Positions 1-11,887 of a stretch of DNA of 64,000 nt are shown here, in pieces. This DNA comes from Zizania palustris (taxonomy: Eukaryota; Streptophyta; Magnoliopsida; Poales; Poaceae). The first letter of the stretch is position 1. Every line of letters begins with the position of its first letter. A program made the translations under genes and the position numbers. The notes under the pieces are model-generated. The model saw only the letters and a list, made by a program, of their open reading frames with translations, was not told the DNA's origin and made no database searches. The stretch covers positions 28,552,371-28,616,370 of the forward strand of contig JAAALK010000285.1 in the NCBI GenBank assembly GCA_019279435.1, in the 5' to 3' direction.

Positions 1-405
1 GAACTCGTAGTCTTCTCGATACGGAAAATAAACAATACATTCAATAAACAGATAAGATTCACCAAATATTAAACATACACATTTGTAGGTTTTATTATGT
101 GAAGTAATATTTTAATATTTCAAGGTTTTGTTCAAAACAGTAAAGTTTAATGTTTTAGAATTTTTTTCCCAATTTATTTTCTGTATTATAATTTTAACCC
201 TATGGGATTTTTATTCATTTATTTATTAATAATATTTTGGGTAACAGAAACTTACTGTTTTTATGGTATTAATGTGTAGAGAATAATATTCTGGTTCTAG
301 CAAAATTTGAATGGTGAAATTTGGAGTTAAAATGAACAAGATATGAATTTTTGAAGTTTAAACAATTTTCTGGAATTTTATTTAAACAGAAAACAGTCCC
401 TGGTC

Positions 406-428
406 CACGGTGAACCAGGTTCACCGTG
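406..428. repeat. Perfect 23-bp palindrome in the X LTR
   Basis: CACGGTGAACC is followed by one A and then its exact reverse complement. It lies at the boundary between the AT-rich segment (1-400) and the GC-rich part of the LTR. Confidence 0.85.
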
Positions 429-1152
429 AACCCGTGACTATTCGCGTGGACCGGGTCAACCAGGACCGTCGGATCTTGATCCGGCGATCGGGCGCGGGGC
501 GGGATCCCTTTAATGAAAACGGACGGCTAGGATTAGATCTCGCGAACCGGTATGACGTGGACGCACCAGATCGCTCCAGCATTTTAAGTCGCGATCGACG
601 GCTGTAAGCGCTCGGTACCGCTTTGATCAGATCCGAGGGCCCTGATTAAATCCCGGAGGGATTTAATCGTAGCCCTCCGATCACGATCGGACGGCTGTGG
701 GTGCGTCCGGCACGGCACGTGCGTAAGGGGTACGTACCCCCCTTCGTCTCCGGCGACGGCGGGCTCGGGTGCGGCCACGGCGGCGACGACGAGGGCCTAG
801 GAGCCTAGCGAAAGCCAAAAATGGAACCAGGGGGTCGAGACGGTCTCGGCCATACCTTCGGTGGCGACGGCGGGCGACGAATGGCGACGGCGGCGAGGGT
901 AGACGGTGAAGGTGGTTCGGGAGCTTGACGGTGACGAAGATCCGGCGGGTTCCAAGGCCAGCGGAGTGGTGGCCGGGGATGAGGGGTCGTCGACGGTCAC
1001 GACGGTGGCGGTGGCTAGGGCGAAGGGGGTCGGGATCGACGGCGATCGCTCGCCGGAGGTGGAGCAGAGGAGGGGCTCTCAACAATCGCCGCGGCGCTCT
1101 GGAGGGCGAAGGCTAGGGCTTAGGCGGTGTGGGCAGAGTGCGGTGAGCAGAA

Positions 1153-1165
1153 GGGTACTTATAGG
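1153..1165 (-). promoter_or_regulatory. TATA-like box of the X LTR
   Basis: The minus strand reads CCTATAAGTACCC, followed by a GC-rich leader. This position separates a U3-like from an R/U5-like region and gives the LTR its orientation. Confidence 0.5.
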
Positions 1166-1413
1166 GGTCACCGGCGGCACCTAAACGGAAGGAAACCGAA
1201 GGTTTCCAAGAACTCCGGCGAGGGTTTCCTAACTCTCGGCCGAGCTCCCATAAACGGCAAAACGCGTCGGGATTACAAGGAAAGGGATCATCGGCAGTAG
1301 GGGAAAGTGATCCGAGGCAAAACCAGGCGAATGCGGGCGGCCGGCGGCGAAACAGGAAAGAGATCGCCGGAGGAGGGAAGGGGAGCGATCCCCTTCCATC
1401 GGAGACGAAGGTC

Positions 1414-1438
1414 CTGACAGGTGGGCTCCACCTGTCAG
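1414..1438. repeat. Perfect 11-bp inverted repeat with 3-nt loop in X U3
   Basis: CTGACAGGTGG, loop GCT, then the exact reverse complement. A similar hairpin with one mismatch is at about 1557-1577, and a related half-site lies near 1463. Confidence 0.8.
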
Positions 1439-1931
1439 TGAGCGAACGCGAAAGGAAAGGGCAGACAGGCGGGGCCGGGCGGTCAGTGGGCGCAAGGTGG
1501 CTGACGCGGGGGTCCAGGCGGGGTGCGGGCGGGAGGAGAGAGGGGAGGTGAGTGCCGACAGGCGGGTCCCGCTTGTCAGTGAGAGGGCGGTGATGGGCTG
1601 GGCCAAAAAGGCCGCTGGAGGGGGTTTCGGGGTTGAGGCCCATTAAGGGTTTAAAATTGATTTTCGATTTAAAATAATTCCAGAAATTCGAATATTGGAT
1701 TAAGGTTTGAATCACTATTGATAAAAATTTGTAAAAATCCCTAAAATTATATTTTGATCTCTAGTCCATCTCATAAAATTTTCAAGTCCAGATTTTGAGT
1801 ATTCCTCCCTGTTTGGCTTTATTTGGGTTCTTTTGGGATTTATTATTTTTTTCCTTTAATATTAAATTCAGAAATGATTTAAATAATATTTTCTTTTTAT
1901 TTTATTCCTTTTTAATTTCTGGGGTGTTACA

Positions 1932-2745
1932 AGCACCTTCGTCTTCACTACCACTAGAGGAGAGGAGTAAGACAAACCTACCAGCTACTAGTTCCTCATC
2001 GGTTGCTTCTACAGGCCAAACCAGTGGAGTCATTTGCCACAATTACAAAGGGAAGGGACATTTCATGAGGGATTGCCCAAGCCAGATATGGATATTCATT
2101 GCTACTGAGGATGGAAGGTATGTTAGTACTAGTGATATTGAAGATGGTGGTACTGACGATGCAGGTGATGATGAAGAGCCTGAAAGTGATGGCGAGGAGG
2201 TTTTAGGTACTATCGCCATAGAGAAGTATCACGCATTGATGGTACAACGTGTTTTAAACACTCAAGTGAAGCAAATGGACACACTACAGCGACATAACTT
2301 ATTTCAAATGTTCCTCATTGTCAATGATCGTCGTGTTCGTGTCATAATTGATGGAGGAAGAAGCAATAACTTGGTGAGCATAGAGCTGGTTAATAAGCTT
2401 GGATTGACCACACACCCACACCCTCATCCCTACTATATTCAGTGGTTCAACAATAGTGGTAAGGTCAAGGTAACACACTCTGCGAGAGTTCACTTTTTCA
2501 TTGGTACATACCATGGCTTTGCTGATTTTGATGTTGTACCCATGCAAGCATGTTCACTTTTACTGGGTCGGCCATGGGAATCTGATATGGATGCCACACA
2601 TCACGGTAGGAGTAACAAATATACACTTATGGACAAAGGAAAGAAAAATACTTTGGTTTCTATGAATCCCACTAAAATTATGCAATGTGACAAAGAGAGT
2701 TTTGAGAATAGCAAGAAGAGCAACCTCGACCTTGGCCAGGCAGCA
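1932..2745 (+). pseudogene. gag-PR: D gag C-terminus and protease
   Basis: This is the end of the capsid/nucleocapsid protein and the aspartic protease of a Ty3/gypsy element. A zinc knuckle lies near 2035-2075 (CHNYKGKGHFMRDC); its second cysteine is tyrosine, so the CCHC finger is broken. An acidic stretch follows (DGGTDDAGDDEEPESDGEE). The protease has the active-site motif IIDGGRSNNL near 2345-2375 and LLLGRPW near 2560. The frame is open from the X junction to about 2806, but recognisable D sequence stops near 2745. The expected linker and RT start resume only at 20405. The N-terminal gag is absent because X abuts it at 1931. Confidence 0.75.
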
Positions 2746-2847
2746 GGCCATGGCAGCGGCAGCAGCGGCAACTCCTGCGGGGAATCCCCCACAAGCCAGC
2801 CCCCATGACCTTCTCCTGCTTCCTCAAAGTACTCAGACCAATCCTAT
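2746..2847. other. Junction zone between D protease and element A
   Basis: About 100 bp, rich in GGCAGC and CCCCAC, that I could not assign to D or A. A complete insertion of A should show a copy of its roughly 480-bp LTR here, starting TGTTGG; none is present. The best reading is a deletion that removed A's 3' LTR together with about 60 codons of D. Confidence 0.4.
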
Positions 2848-5800
2848 ATGTTAGGGCCATCAACTTGCAAGAAGAAGATGATTGCAGCAGCAGTTGTAGG
2901 GAATATTAGCCTGGGAGTTAGGATCCGCGAGCCTGGGCAGGAGGCCATCCCTTCGCCTCGGCCTAGAGAAGTAGTTGTTTTTGAAGCCTTCTTCGAGGCG
3001 GGGTTAGGGCTTCCGGCGGTGAACTTCTTATCAGAGGTATTGGAGCTTTTCCACGTCACTCTTCCTCAACATTCTCCGAATGCGATAGCGTGCCTCGCTA
3101 TCTTTGAGTGGGCGCTATGAGTTGAACGCTACGAAGGGAGAGCAGAAATATTCGCAGCACTTCACAAAGCCTCCAGCTAATCGAAGACTTACCGGGACTC
3201 CGGAGGAGAGAAGATTGTAGTTGCCTTTGGCAGCATTAATTTCAGACTCCGAGATGAGTATCAGATGTTATTTCCAGCAAAGGCCATCAACGCTAGATGG
3301 TACACAGACTGGATCCTTTGGTGGTTCTATGCCGAAGTGGGAGTAGATAGCAGTTTGGCTGGGCCTCTGCAAGATATACATTTTCGAAGGGAAGCCGAAG
3401 TTCATCCAGACCCCGGGCAGCTCGAAGCTCGTCTCAATCTGGTTCAAAGGATAACTCGCCGCATGAGCATGCGAGACTTAACGGAGGAGTTCGTTGGGCT
3501 CCAGATTCAGCCCTTGATGGCCAACTAGCCTGTTAACATTGAAGAGGATCCGGAGGGTGGACTCCGAAAAATTTCTATGAGTTTGAGCTCTACAGGTAAA
3601 TTCGAAAACTACAACATGGTTCATGTATGATAATTTGATAAAAATGATATAACAGATAAAAACTTATCTTTCAACTCCACAAGCCTCATTGACTTCGGAG
3701 AAAATCATACGGTGTTCGGAAAAGGTCCTCAGAGCTCCTACCCCCGCTGAAAAAGAATGGAGGGTGAAACTGGTAGGCAGTTGGGAGTGATTCAACCAGG
3801 TATGGAGCACACTCAGAGTCATCGACCCTTCTCTTCCAGATTGGATTACTTCTGAGACTGGTCCGAAGAAGAGGAAGCATGAGGCTGGGACCTCGGCACT
3901 AGCCAAAACTCCCGTAAAGAAGATGGCCCGTAAACCCAAGGACGTGGCCCCTTCCAAGTCCATTACTTCAGATTCAGATTCATCTAAGGATGAAGGAGAA
4001 AAAGAAATGCAAAAGTTCTTTATAGACCTTGTTACCGGAGATGACGAGGTGCAGGAGGTTGCCAAAGTCCTAGCTACAGGTGATGCAGTAGTCGTGCCGG
4101 CTGCAAAAGACAACCTCGAATAGGTAGGGACTTCGAATGTCCTGCCAAGCCAAGAATCCCCTACTGCTGAAGGCGGAGTCAAAGTAGCAACTGATCAAGC
4201 TTCGATTCCAGATGAAGTGATGACTGCTGTTTTAGGAGAGGTTCCAACAGCTAATCCTTCGGTTCCCGACTCCGAATCCGATGAAGATTTTGAAGGGGAG
4301 TTTGATCCTCCAAGTAGTCCTATACTCGTTCATCGGTAGGGTTTCGAAGGTAAACCTCATTAAAGAACCTTTTTCTTCATGTCCTATAAAATTATGCAAT
4401 ATATAATACCTTTGGTTTTGCAGGATCAACCCCCATGGAGATGACCCCTGCCATGAAGGCCACGCTTGAAACCTTGACATCTCCGAAGTCAATTCCGGAG
4501 GAGGTTATAAAAATGGGGCCAAGAAAAGGTAAAGGGAAAATGGATCCTTTTCCTGCTCCGAACTCTGGATTAACCCCGTCGGAATCCACAAACGAGGGCC
4601 AATCCGCGGAAGGGGGCCAATCCACCGATGTCTCCGGGGATGCGGCGCTGCGCTCTGGCCCTTCACCCAATGAAGACGATTAGAGATCCTTGTCAATGCT
4701 CCCCTCCTAGCTCCTTTCTTGGAGCGAAGGACCGGGCTTCAGACTCTACTAGAGCCTTTGGCTCGAGCTAATCGCGAAGTCAGGGAGATTGACTTGGTGG
4801 CTATACTCGGGGAGGCTGAGGGGTCAGAGTAAGATGCAGTCTTGGAACGAGCAGCATACCAGGTACGAACTATCTGCAATAATAGAGTTAGTTTTAACTT
4901 GTAAATATATTACTCACATTGCTTTTTCCTTCACATCAAATAGTCTTGGCTCGAGCTGCGGCTGTTTCTAACTAGCGGGAATGTAATCGTCTTAAGGAGA
5001 AAATAACTGCCCACCAAGGGAGTCTTGACAGCTCCGAAATTCAAACTTCCTTCTTGGACGAGATGGTAGCAGCGGAAAGGAAAGCCAGACTTGGTCTGGA
5101 AGCTGCTAATAGGAAGATCGAAGCCGAACAAATCGTGCTTCGGGATGAAGTAGAAAGAATGCGAATGGAGCAAGCGACCACAGGGGTCGAGCTGGTCAAG
5201 ATCCGGGAGGAGCAGGCAAAGTCAATGGAAGAGGCCAACAACTTGCTCGGTCAGAAGAACTCCTTGGTTATAGAGGCAGCCAGGCTATCTTCTTTGATAG
5301 ACGAGCTGTCTTCATCAAAGGATATTTTGGCCGAAGACAAGGTGAAGTCCGAGAAGGTAGCTGTAAAGACCATGGACAGCCTTTTGGGTGTCTTGGAATA
5401 CTTCGGTACTTCTTGGATATTGCCTTCGACTGGCGATGTCCCCCTGCTGTGAAGATTGAAGATGATTCAAGGAGCAGCGAAGATGATGAAGACAGTGGGT
5501 ATTCGGTATGGGGAAATCTCCGGCCAAGTATCCACTCTCAGAGTACTTCGCTACTATGAGGATCTAGGGCTATTAGTAGCACCAGACTCGGGGGAAGCTC
5601 CCATTACCTTCGACGACAACCGGCTCTTAAACCCTTCCGAGGACATAGCTGCAGCTTGGCAAGCCTTCCAAGCATCTTGGAGAGCCGAAGGTCAATCAGC
5701 GATCAAGGCTTGGATTGACGAAGGGCTTCGCCAGAAGCAAGCACAGTTGCAAGCGTCGACAGCTAGCCCCCACCAGACCCGAAGGTCTAGTTTTGCTTAG
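2848..5800 (+). pseudogene. A antisense spliced gene (aORF1), decayed
   Basis: This gene runs opposite to A's gag-pol. Proposed exons are ~2848-3595, 3684-4349, 4424-4862 and 4944-5800. Introns begin with GT (donors CAG/GTAAAT, AAG/GTAAAC, CAG/GTACGA) and the last two end in TTTTGCAG and AAATAG. Exon 1 carries VVVFEAFFEAGLGLP and SPNAIACLAIFEWAL, matching the plant 'putative gypsy-type transposon' domain. Exons 2 and 3 are acidic and serine/proline-rich. Exon 4 has a coiled coil (ERKARLGLEAANRKIEAE) and the conserved RYGEISGQV segment. Stops at 3115, 3178 and about 3526, and an exon 3 length (439 nt) that breaks frame, make this copy dead. B and G share the layout. The function is unknown. 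Confidence 0.7.
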
Positions 5801-5871
5801 GGATTCGAATATGTAAAAATTTATGCTTTCATCTTTTATGAATGAAAAGACTTTTTTGGAAATGTTTTTAG

Positions 5872-6369
5872 GCTTTCTGATTTTTTATGGATGATCTCGA
5901 AGTGCTAGAAGTTAACGAAGAGCTTCACCTGCTATGGGCTACCTTCGAAACTTTAAGACCTCACAAACGCTCTCGATTTTCAATTCCTTGAGAAAGCTCC
6001 GGTGTAGTTGCTCCCAAAATATGCAAAGATATATTGTCTTAAATTAAAGAGGAGGAAAAAGAAGTTAACTTGGAAACTTAATCTTCTGAAGACATTGAAT
6101 AGACCGAAGAATAGAATACCGTTGAAGAACAAATAAAGAAAAACCCTGAACAACTTCGAAGCTGGGAGAGAAGCCCTGAGCGACTTCGAACTTGGGCTGA
6201 ACTCTAGGAGGAACAAAAAGATTTCCGAGCTTCAAAAGGAGGGAGAAGAGTTAAACATAAAGTTATTAAGACTCCCGGCTCCGGAACTAGTCGTTCTAGC
6301 GTTAGCGTTAGTTCTAGGGATCGAAGGGGTCTTCATTTCCTTCTTGGTATAGATATAAATTTTTCCTAA
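5872..6369 (+). pseudogene. A second antisense ORF (aORF2), decayed
   Basis: A 166-codon frame follows a splice-acceptor-like TTTTTAG and ends at TAA 6367-6369. It contains an ATG at 5887 (MDDLEVLEVNEEL). It aligns in one frame with the equivalents in B and G: DLEVLEVNE, then ETLRPHKRSRFS, an acidic middle, a basic stretch, and the shared tail GLHFLLGIDINFS. Several in-frame TAA/TAG codons interrupt it. I do not recognise the family. It could be a separate gene or the last exon of aORF1. Confidence 0.55.
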
Positions 6370-7033
6370 TGTAATGTAACCTGTTCGAATGATAAAGATA
6401 AAAGTTTCAGGTGTAAGCCACTTCGAAATTCGTCGGAGGTGGGTACGTGCAATGAAAATAACTTTAGTAAGGAGTACAATTTTGGAGGCTCAGAGCCCGT
6501 TAACAACTTAAAGATTGATTAAAATCTCAAAAAATGTCTCCGACTACTTGGAGTATGAAAACTGGTAACTTAGTACCTTTTGTTTGAATGTAGTCACTTC
6601 AGACTCTTTTTTAGATACCTTAGTATTCAAAACAATTGGTCGCTTTGGACTCTTTTTACAGACGTTCTAAGCTATTAGCTCTGAGGTTCTGTTTTGTTTG
6701 TACTCCTTCGGCTCTTTTTGCGAATGCTATCAAACTAGTGGTTCAGAATTCACATAGTGGTCTCCTTGGACTCTTTTTTACGGATGCTTTCAAGCTGGTG
6801 GCTTGGAATCCGTTTTTCTGTATCTTTCCCACCTCGTCGGAAGCTTCGAACCAGTGGTTCGAAGTCCACAAAATTAGTTCAAATGAATGACACTTCCCTC
6901 ATAGCCAACTTCATTCCTCCAGTGCGTCCACTAGAAGTATGAAGTGTTTGAGAGGTTGGCATTATCTGAACCATGAACTTTATTAATTTAGAAGGTGTTT
7001 ATAGATGATTACAAGGAGCCCCTATGCGAAATA
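6370..7033. repeat. A spacer with decayed tandem repeats
   Basis: Noncoding spacer between aORF2 and the integrase end. From about 6530 to 6880 it holds diverged units with the shared elements GGACTCTTTTT, a 'tcaagctggtgg'-type segment and TTCGAA. These correspond to the 116-bp array of B (12515-12970) and the array of G (47572-48010), on the opposite strand relative to B. No ORF of note. Confidence 0.5.
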
Positions 7034-8190
7034 TCACTTTAAGTGCTGTGCATGCCAGGCATGCTTTAACTCTTCGCCTTCTAAATTAGCTAGTTTGAAA
7101 GAACCAGGGTGTCCTGAACACAGAATAATATATGGGCCTTCCCACTTATTTCCTAATATCCCTGGTGCTATGATGCTTCGCAAAACAAAGTGACCTGGAT
7201 TAAGTTCATTAAGCTTAACCTTCGGGTCATACCAAGTGTTCGTTTGTTGTTGATATTTCGACAAATTAGCCATAGCTCGAAGCCTTGTCTCTTCTGTTAA
7301 ATCAAGCGAAGCTTTCCTTTCTCCTTCTATTTCAGGTTCGGTGGTGCGAAGAGATCCTCGTTTAAGCTCTTTCGGTGTCATAGCTTCATCTCCGAATAAT
7401 AACCTGAAAGGAGTAAAACATGTGGACCTTCTTTGAGTGATCCGAATGCACCATAAAATATTCGGGAGCTCTTCGGTCCACAGATAGAATTTTACCATTA
7501 GCCCTTTCGACAGCTCCGTTAGACTGAGGATGGCAAACAGTAGCAAAGCATATTTGTATGCCAAGATCTTCGCAAAACTTCCTGAAGGGCTCTGCATCAA
7601 ATTGTGTCCCATTGTCAACTGTGAGCTGTCGAGGCACTCCAAATATGCATATAATATTCTTCCATAAGAACTTTTGTACATTATTCGAAGTGATAGCTGT
7701 GAGGGGTTCTGCTTCAACCCACTTGGAAAAATACTCTAATGCTACCACTACGAATTTTAGATTTCCTTTTGCTACTGGGAAGGGGCCAATGAGATCCATA
7801 CCCCATCTGGCCATGGGCGAAACTGGAGCGATGACTTGAAGAGTCGTTGGTGGACGATGACTTCGTCGTCCCATCCATTGACAACCTTGGCATGTGTGGA
7901 CTAAGCTCTCCGCATCAGCTACTATTGTAGGCCAATAAAGCCCCTGGTGAAGTGTTTTTCCTGCCAAAGCCCGAGGGGCCAAGTGGCTACCATAAAGGCC
8001 TTCATGAATTTCTCTGAGAATCTCTTGACCTTCGGCTTGAGATATACATCGGAGTAGAGGGGAACATACTCTGGCCTTCTAGAGAATACTGTTGATTAAA
8101 CGATAATTTCGAACTCTTAATTTCAACCTCGAAAGCTATGGCCCTTCAGGCAAATTTGCTTCACCTTGCAACAATTCTATAATTGAACTC
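7034..8190 (-). pseudogene. IN: A integrase
   Basis: Inserts element cDNA into host DNA. Read on the minus strand, an N-terminal zinc-binding region comes first (HEGLYGSHLAPRALA, later CQGCQW). The catalytic core follows: the first Asp in WGMDLIGPF, the second in VDNGTQFDAEPF, and the Glu in NGAVERANG. The C-terminal part contains FTPFRLLFGDEAMTP and ends ELKHAWHAQHLK. A frameshift near 7500, just after the catalytic Glu, splits the gene, and a stop near 8080 separates it from RNase H. The missing stretch after ANGKILS compared with G (48600) is consistent with a small deletion. Confidence 0.8.
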
Positions 8191-8192
8191 CG

Positions 8193-9027
8193 TCAATCAG
8201 TGCTTGGAATGCAAAGAACCTCCACAGAAGGGATTTGTGGCACCGAAGGCGAAGTATGCTCTTCGTAAAAGGCTCCTTCCGGAATGTCCATAGCTCCGGC
8301 TGCAGCTTTTGCTAAGGTATCAGCTTGCATATTTTCAGCTCTTGGATCACTTCGAATGGAAATCCCTTTGAATGCTGCTTCGATCTTACGAATCTCTTTC
8401 AAATATTTTGCAAGTTGTGGGTGACGGACTTGAAAACTTTTATCTATGTGCCCGGCTACAATTTCAGAATCTGTTTTAATAACAAATCTTGTAGCACCCA
8501 AAGCACGCGCCTTTCGAAGTCCTAACAAAATTCCTTCATACTCCGCTATGTTATTGGTGGACTTAAAGTTGAGCCTTGCGGAGTACATTGCTCTTTGCTC
8601 TGTAGGCGAAATTATTACTGCTCCAATGCCTGCTCCAGATGCTTGGAAAGCTCCGTCGGAGTATATAGTACAAATTCCTTCATTTGATTTCTCCGGAGCC
8701 CATACTGCAGATGGAGTCCATTTTGCTACAAAATCTGCCACCGCTTGTGACTTGATTGTTGTCCTTTCTACGAAGGAGATGCCAAAGGGCGCTAGCTCAA
8801 CAGCCCATTTTCCAATTCTTCTCATATAATCTTTGCTTCGGAGCATATCTCCCAAGGGATACGAAGTTGGTACAACTATATTATGTGCTATAAAATAATG
8901 TCGCAATTTCCTTGAAGCCATTATCAAAGCATAAGTGAACTTCTCAAGCTTGGAGTATCTTGTTTTTGCTCTAGATAAGGCTTCAGATACAAAATATACT
9001 GGATTCTACACCAACTTCCCATTGAGA
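8193..9027 (-). pseudogene. RH-aRH: A RNase H end and archaeal-type second RNase H
   Basis: The minus-strand frame first gives the end of the ordinary RNase H and the connection (LRHYFIAHNIVV, DMLRSKDYMRRIGKWAVEL). A second RNase H follows with its catalytic set: YSDGAFQASGAGIGAV, NIAEYEGILLGL, IKTDSEIVAGH and ADTLAKAAAG. Tat-clade elements are known for this extra domain. The 8193-8927 part is open. A stop near 9008 separates it from the upstream RT/RNase H frame, so the polyprotein is broken. Confidence 0.8.
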
Positions 9028-9639
9028 TCAACTTCTTTGACAAGGACTTGCACTGACAGCAGAGCTAGTAGCCGCAAGGTAGAGGAGTTGGGTTTCATCT
9101 GAAAAGGGCACAGTGAGCGTAGCGAGGTTGCTGAGATAATTTTTAATATCATCAAAACTCTTTTGACACTCCGGTGTCCATGCAAAATCTTCATACCCTT
9201 TCAATGCTTTGAAAATAGGCAAGCTTCGTTCTGCGGATCTTGCTAGAAATGTGCTAAGTGCTGCCAGACGGCTAGTCAGCTTTTGCACCTACTTTAAATT
9301 TTCTGGTGGAGCCATCCTTTGTAATGCAGTTATTTGAGTAGGGCTAGCTTCAATCCCTCTACTCAAAACTAGATACCCTAACAACTTTCCAGCCTGAGCC
9401 CCGAAGATACATTTTTCGGGGTTGAGACGGACTCCACATGCTCGAAGGCTATCAAACGTTTCTGCTAAGTCTAGGCTATGTTGGTGCTTTAAAGAATTCT
9501 TTATTACAATATCATCCATATAGGCTTCTACATTGCGGCCTATTTGATGACCTAGAGCTTTTGCAATTAACCTCGAAAAGGTTGCCCCGACATTTCTTAA
9601 GCCAAAAGGCATTCTTACATAGCAGAAGACTCCTGAAGG
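9028..9639 (-). pseudogene. RT: A reverse transcriptase, C-terminal half
   Basis: This holds the RT palm and thumb: MPFGLRNVGATFSRL, the catalytic EAYMDDIVIK near 9520, FGAQAGKLLGYLV, and the start of the RNase H connection (FAWTPECQKSFDDIK). The gene breaks off at 9644, where B begins. Its N-terminal half is at 17291-18121, and the sequence reads through (TSFVT then PSGVFCYV) once B and one target-site copy are removed. A stop at 9286-9288 (after PPENLK) and further lesions downstream show decay. Confidence 0.85.
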
Positions 9640-9644
9640 AGTTA
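9640..9644. repeat. Target-site duplication of B, left copy
   Basis: GTTAT here against GTTAC at 17286-17290: one mismatch. The duplicated bases lie in A's RT gene. Confidence 0.7.
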
Positions 9645-10138
9645 TGTTGGGGGAAAATATTACACCCTCAGGACTTTAGAGATTGATAGTCAAAGATAAC
9701 TTATCGGCTTCGAAGCTACGAGCTTATGCTCGAAGGTGGTGGAGTTTCCAAGTCAAAAGATGCTTCGTCTTACAATTCGAGGGTACTCTCCGCAGGCTAT
9801 GAAGCTCTGATGAAAAACCACAAGTCTAATAAGATGTTTGCCTTTTCTTCCTACTCCGAGTAGATTTTACCATTTTAACCCTGTTCAGGGTACCGAATAG
9901 TTTCCACTATGTCGGTTGTAATGAAGGGGTAAATAGGTCTTTTCCTTAGACTTTTTGACTATAAATACCCTCCTTCTTACCCTGTAATAGGCAATGAATA
10001 CTCAGCTATTCAATACACAATTTCGGACTACTTAAGCTATTATCCAATTCGGAGGCTTGAGATAGTTCTCAACACAAATCTATTGTTTGTGAGTTCTTAA
10101 TCTTAGAGAACCTGTTAGTGTAATCTTTTACACCAACA
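9645..10138 (+). repeat. LTR: B 5' LTR (494 bp)
   Basis: Starts TGTTGGGGGAAAATATT and ends TTTTACACCAACA, followed by the PBS. It contains a TATA box at 9959-9968. Its length matches G's LTR (493 bp) and A's (482 bp). Confidence 0.9.
9959..9968 (+). promoter_or_regulatory. TATA box in the B 5' LTR
   Basis: CTATAAATAC, 180 bp before the LTR end. The same motif is found in the other LTRs of this family: 17105-17114 (B 3'), about 20083-20092 (A, minus) and about 53804-53816 (G, minus). Confidence 0.65.
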
Positions 10139-10140
10139 GT

Positions 10141-10158
10141 TGGCGCCGTCCCTGGGGA
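10141..10158 (+). other. PBS: B primer binding site
   Basis: TGGCGCCGTCCCTGGGGA, two bases after the LTR. It resembles the complement of a tRNA-Asp 3' end, the primer known for many Athila/Tat elements. A and G carry variants at the same place. Confidence 0.65.
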
Positions 10159-10344
10159 TCCTAATTCTAAAAGCTAGTTCTCTACTGCTGACTGTACTTC
10201 GGAGATGCACTTGCGGAGGGAGCTTCGGAGTTTCAAGATTCCGCGCACCCTTTGCTAAGGGGCTTCTTAGTGCAATTCGAAAGCTTTCCTCGCCTTTCCA
10301 AACCAATAAAAGTCCTCAGTCATCGGACCTCTTTTTCATTAGCT

Positions 10345-11887
10345 ATGCCTCCCAAGCAGAGCCTAGCCTCGGATCCTCCCCGAAGGTCCCCTCGGACCAA
10401 CGGAGTAGGACCCTCAGCTATCCCAACAACCCTTGAAGGCATTGCTGGACATCGAGCACCCAGAGGCCGTCGGGCTGCTCCTATAGTGCTTCAAACTGAT
10501 TACGCCAGTTCCTGAGACCTAGAGCTCCCCTCCGAGTGAGACGAAGACCTTCCTAAGGACGAGGCTACTCAAGTAGCGCGACTTCAGGAGAAAGTGGCTA
10601 GGTGAGGGCAAGATGCCACTGATCGACTCTGCTCCCAAGCTTCCACCTAGGCTCCAGAAGGGCCCCATGACGGTGGTGGTAGCAACCTTCCCAAAGCTGT
10701 CCAAGTCCTGGAGGAGGCTGAGAATGCATCCTTCGATGACGAATCTCCGCTTAATTCAGACTTGCAAGGTGCCCTTCGATCCTAGGTTCAAAGCCTCGAA
10801 GTTGCACAAGTATTTCGATGGGTCTGGCACCGGAGAATTCGCTCGTTCATATGCCCTAGCAATTGAAGCAAGCGGAGGGGTGCATAACACTATGGCGAAG
10901 TGTTTCCCCTTGCTCTCGAAGGTGTGGCTCTCCGATGGTTCTGGTCTTTGAGCACGCCCAGGATCGATCAAATCCTAGGAGCAGTTGAAGAGGAAGTTTG
11001 TAAGCAACTTCCAAGGTACCTTTGTGGCTCCGATGTCAACGAGGAGCTTATTTCAGGTGAAGCAGCGGGCAGGGGAGACGCTTCGGGAATACTTCACGTG
11101 CTTCGCCCACACCAAATCACAGATCAAGGCCTTGTCTACCTCTTCAGTAGTTGACGCTGCCCGCGAAGGGGTGTTGAACCCAGATCTCCTCAGCAAGCTT
11201 CATCGGAAACCAGTGTCATCCATGGCACAATTGATGGCATACATCCAACAGTAGGCCAAGGCGGAGGAAGGCTGCCTCCGAAGAGCCGCAACACCTGCAC
11301 CAGCCCTTCTAGGAAGTGAAGACGGAGCCCGAAGCCTCAACCCCTCCGCAACCCCCTCACGACAATCGCTTCAACGATCACATGCGGGAAAGAAGCACTT
11401 CCGCTCGGAGGTGTTGAACATTGCACCCTCCATTCCAAAGGCACCTGCCAACTTTCAGCAGGCGTAAGGCTTCAAGGCCAGAGCGTCGAAGCACCAAGAA
11501 AGAATACCTGGCAGGCGCCAGAGCTTTTTCTGCTGCGTGCATGGTGAGAATGGAAGCCATGACACGAAGGATTGTAAGGCGGTATTAACCCTTCGAGGTG
11601 AATAACTAGGACGAAGTACAGGGCGAGGTACATCGGATCAAACCCCTCCAGTGGCACGGTCGGAGCCTGTGCAAATCGTAGCCCGAGCCAGTGTTCCCGA
11701 AGCCCACATGCAGCTACCGGTGGCCAACATTATGCCACAATTGAAGTAGGAAGACCCCCAGGACCACAGCAAGCGAGTGGTCCTGCCCATCTCCAAAGGG
11801 GGGACCCTCGGTAACATGTCCAAGAGGTAGCGGCAAGAAAACGTCCGCGGAGTAGGGCACATAGGGACCTCGAATTCCACGGAAGGA
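10345..11887 (+). pseudogene. gag: B gag, decayed
   Basis: Capsid and nucleocapsid protein of the A/B/G family. I chose ATG 10345 because MPPKQSLASDPPRRSPRTNG matches the start in G (MPPKKSLAIDPTRRSPRTNG). A stop at 10513 and later frameshifts break the gene. The capsid region is recognisable: KCFPLALEGVALRWFW near 10895 and KRKFVSNFQGTFVAPMS near 10985. A CHHC-type finger, FCCVHGENGSHDTKDC, lies near 11530-11575. Antisense strands of A and G carry the same finger. Decay of gag argues that this copy no longer makes particles by itself. Confidence 0.75.

Larger units (their letters stand above)
1..1931 (-). mobile_element. Element X: LTR fragment of a long-LTR Ty3/gypsy-type retrotransposon
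   Basis: The sequence GGGGTGTTACA ends at 1931, so on the minus strand an LTR begins TGTAACACCCC there, a start I associate with long-LTR plant gypsy elements. A minus-strand TATA-like box lies at 1153-1165, followed by a GC-rich leader rich in CCCTAG and CGCCG, so 1931-1160 behaves as U3 and the rest as R/U5. No matching left terminus is found, so the LTR continues past base 1. It abuts codons of element D's gag at 1932, which suggests insertion there. The long proline/arginine-rich open frames inside it are a base-composition effect. Family assignment is tentative. Confidence 0.6.

Noticed and set aside
681..1715. Long proline/arginine-rich minus frames (up to 200 codons) in X
   Set aside because: They lie in a GC-rich LTR leader. 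Overlapping frames are open in several phases, composition explains them, and no domain is visible.
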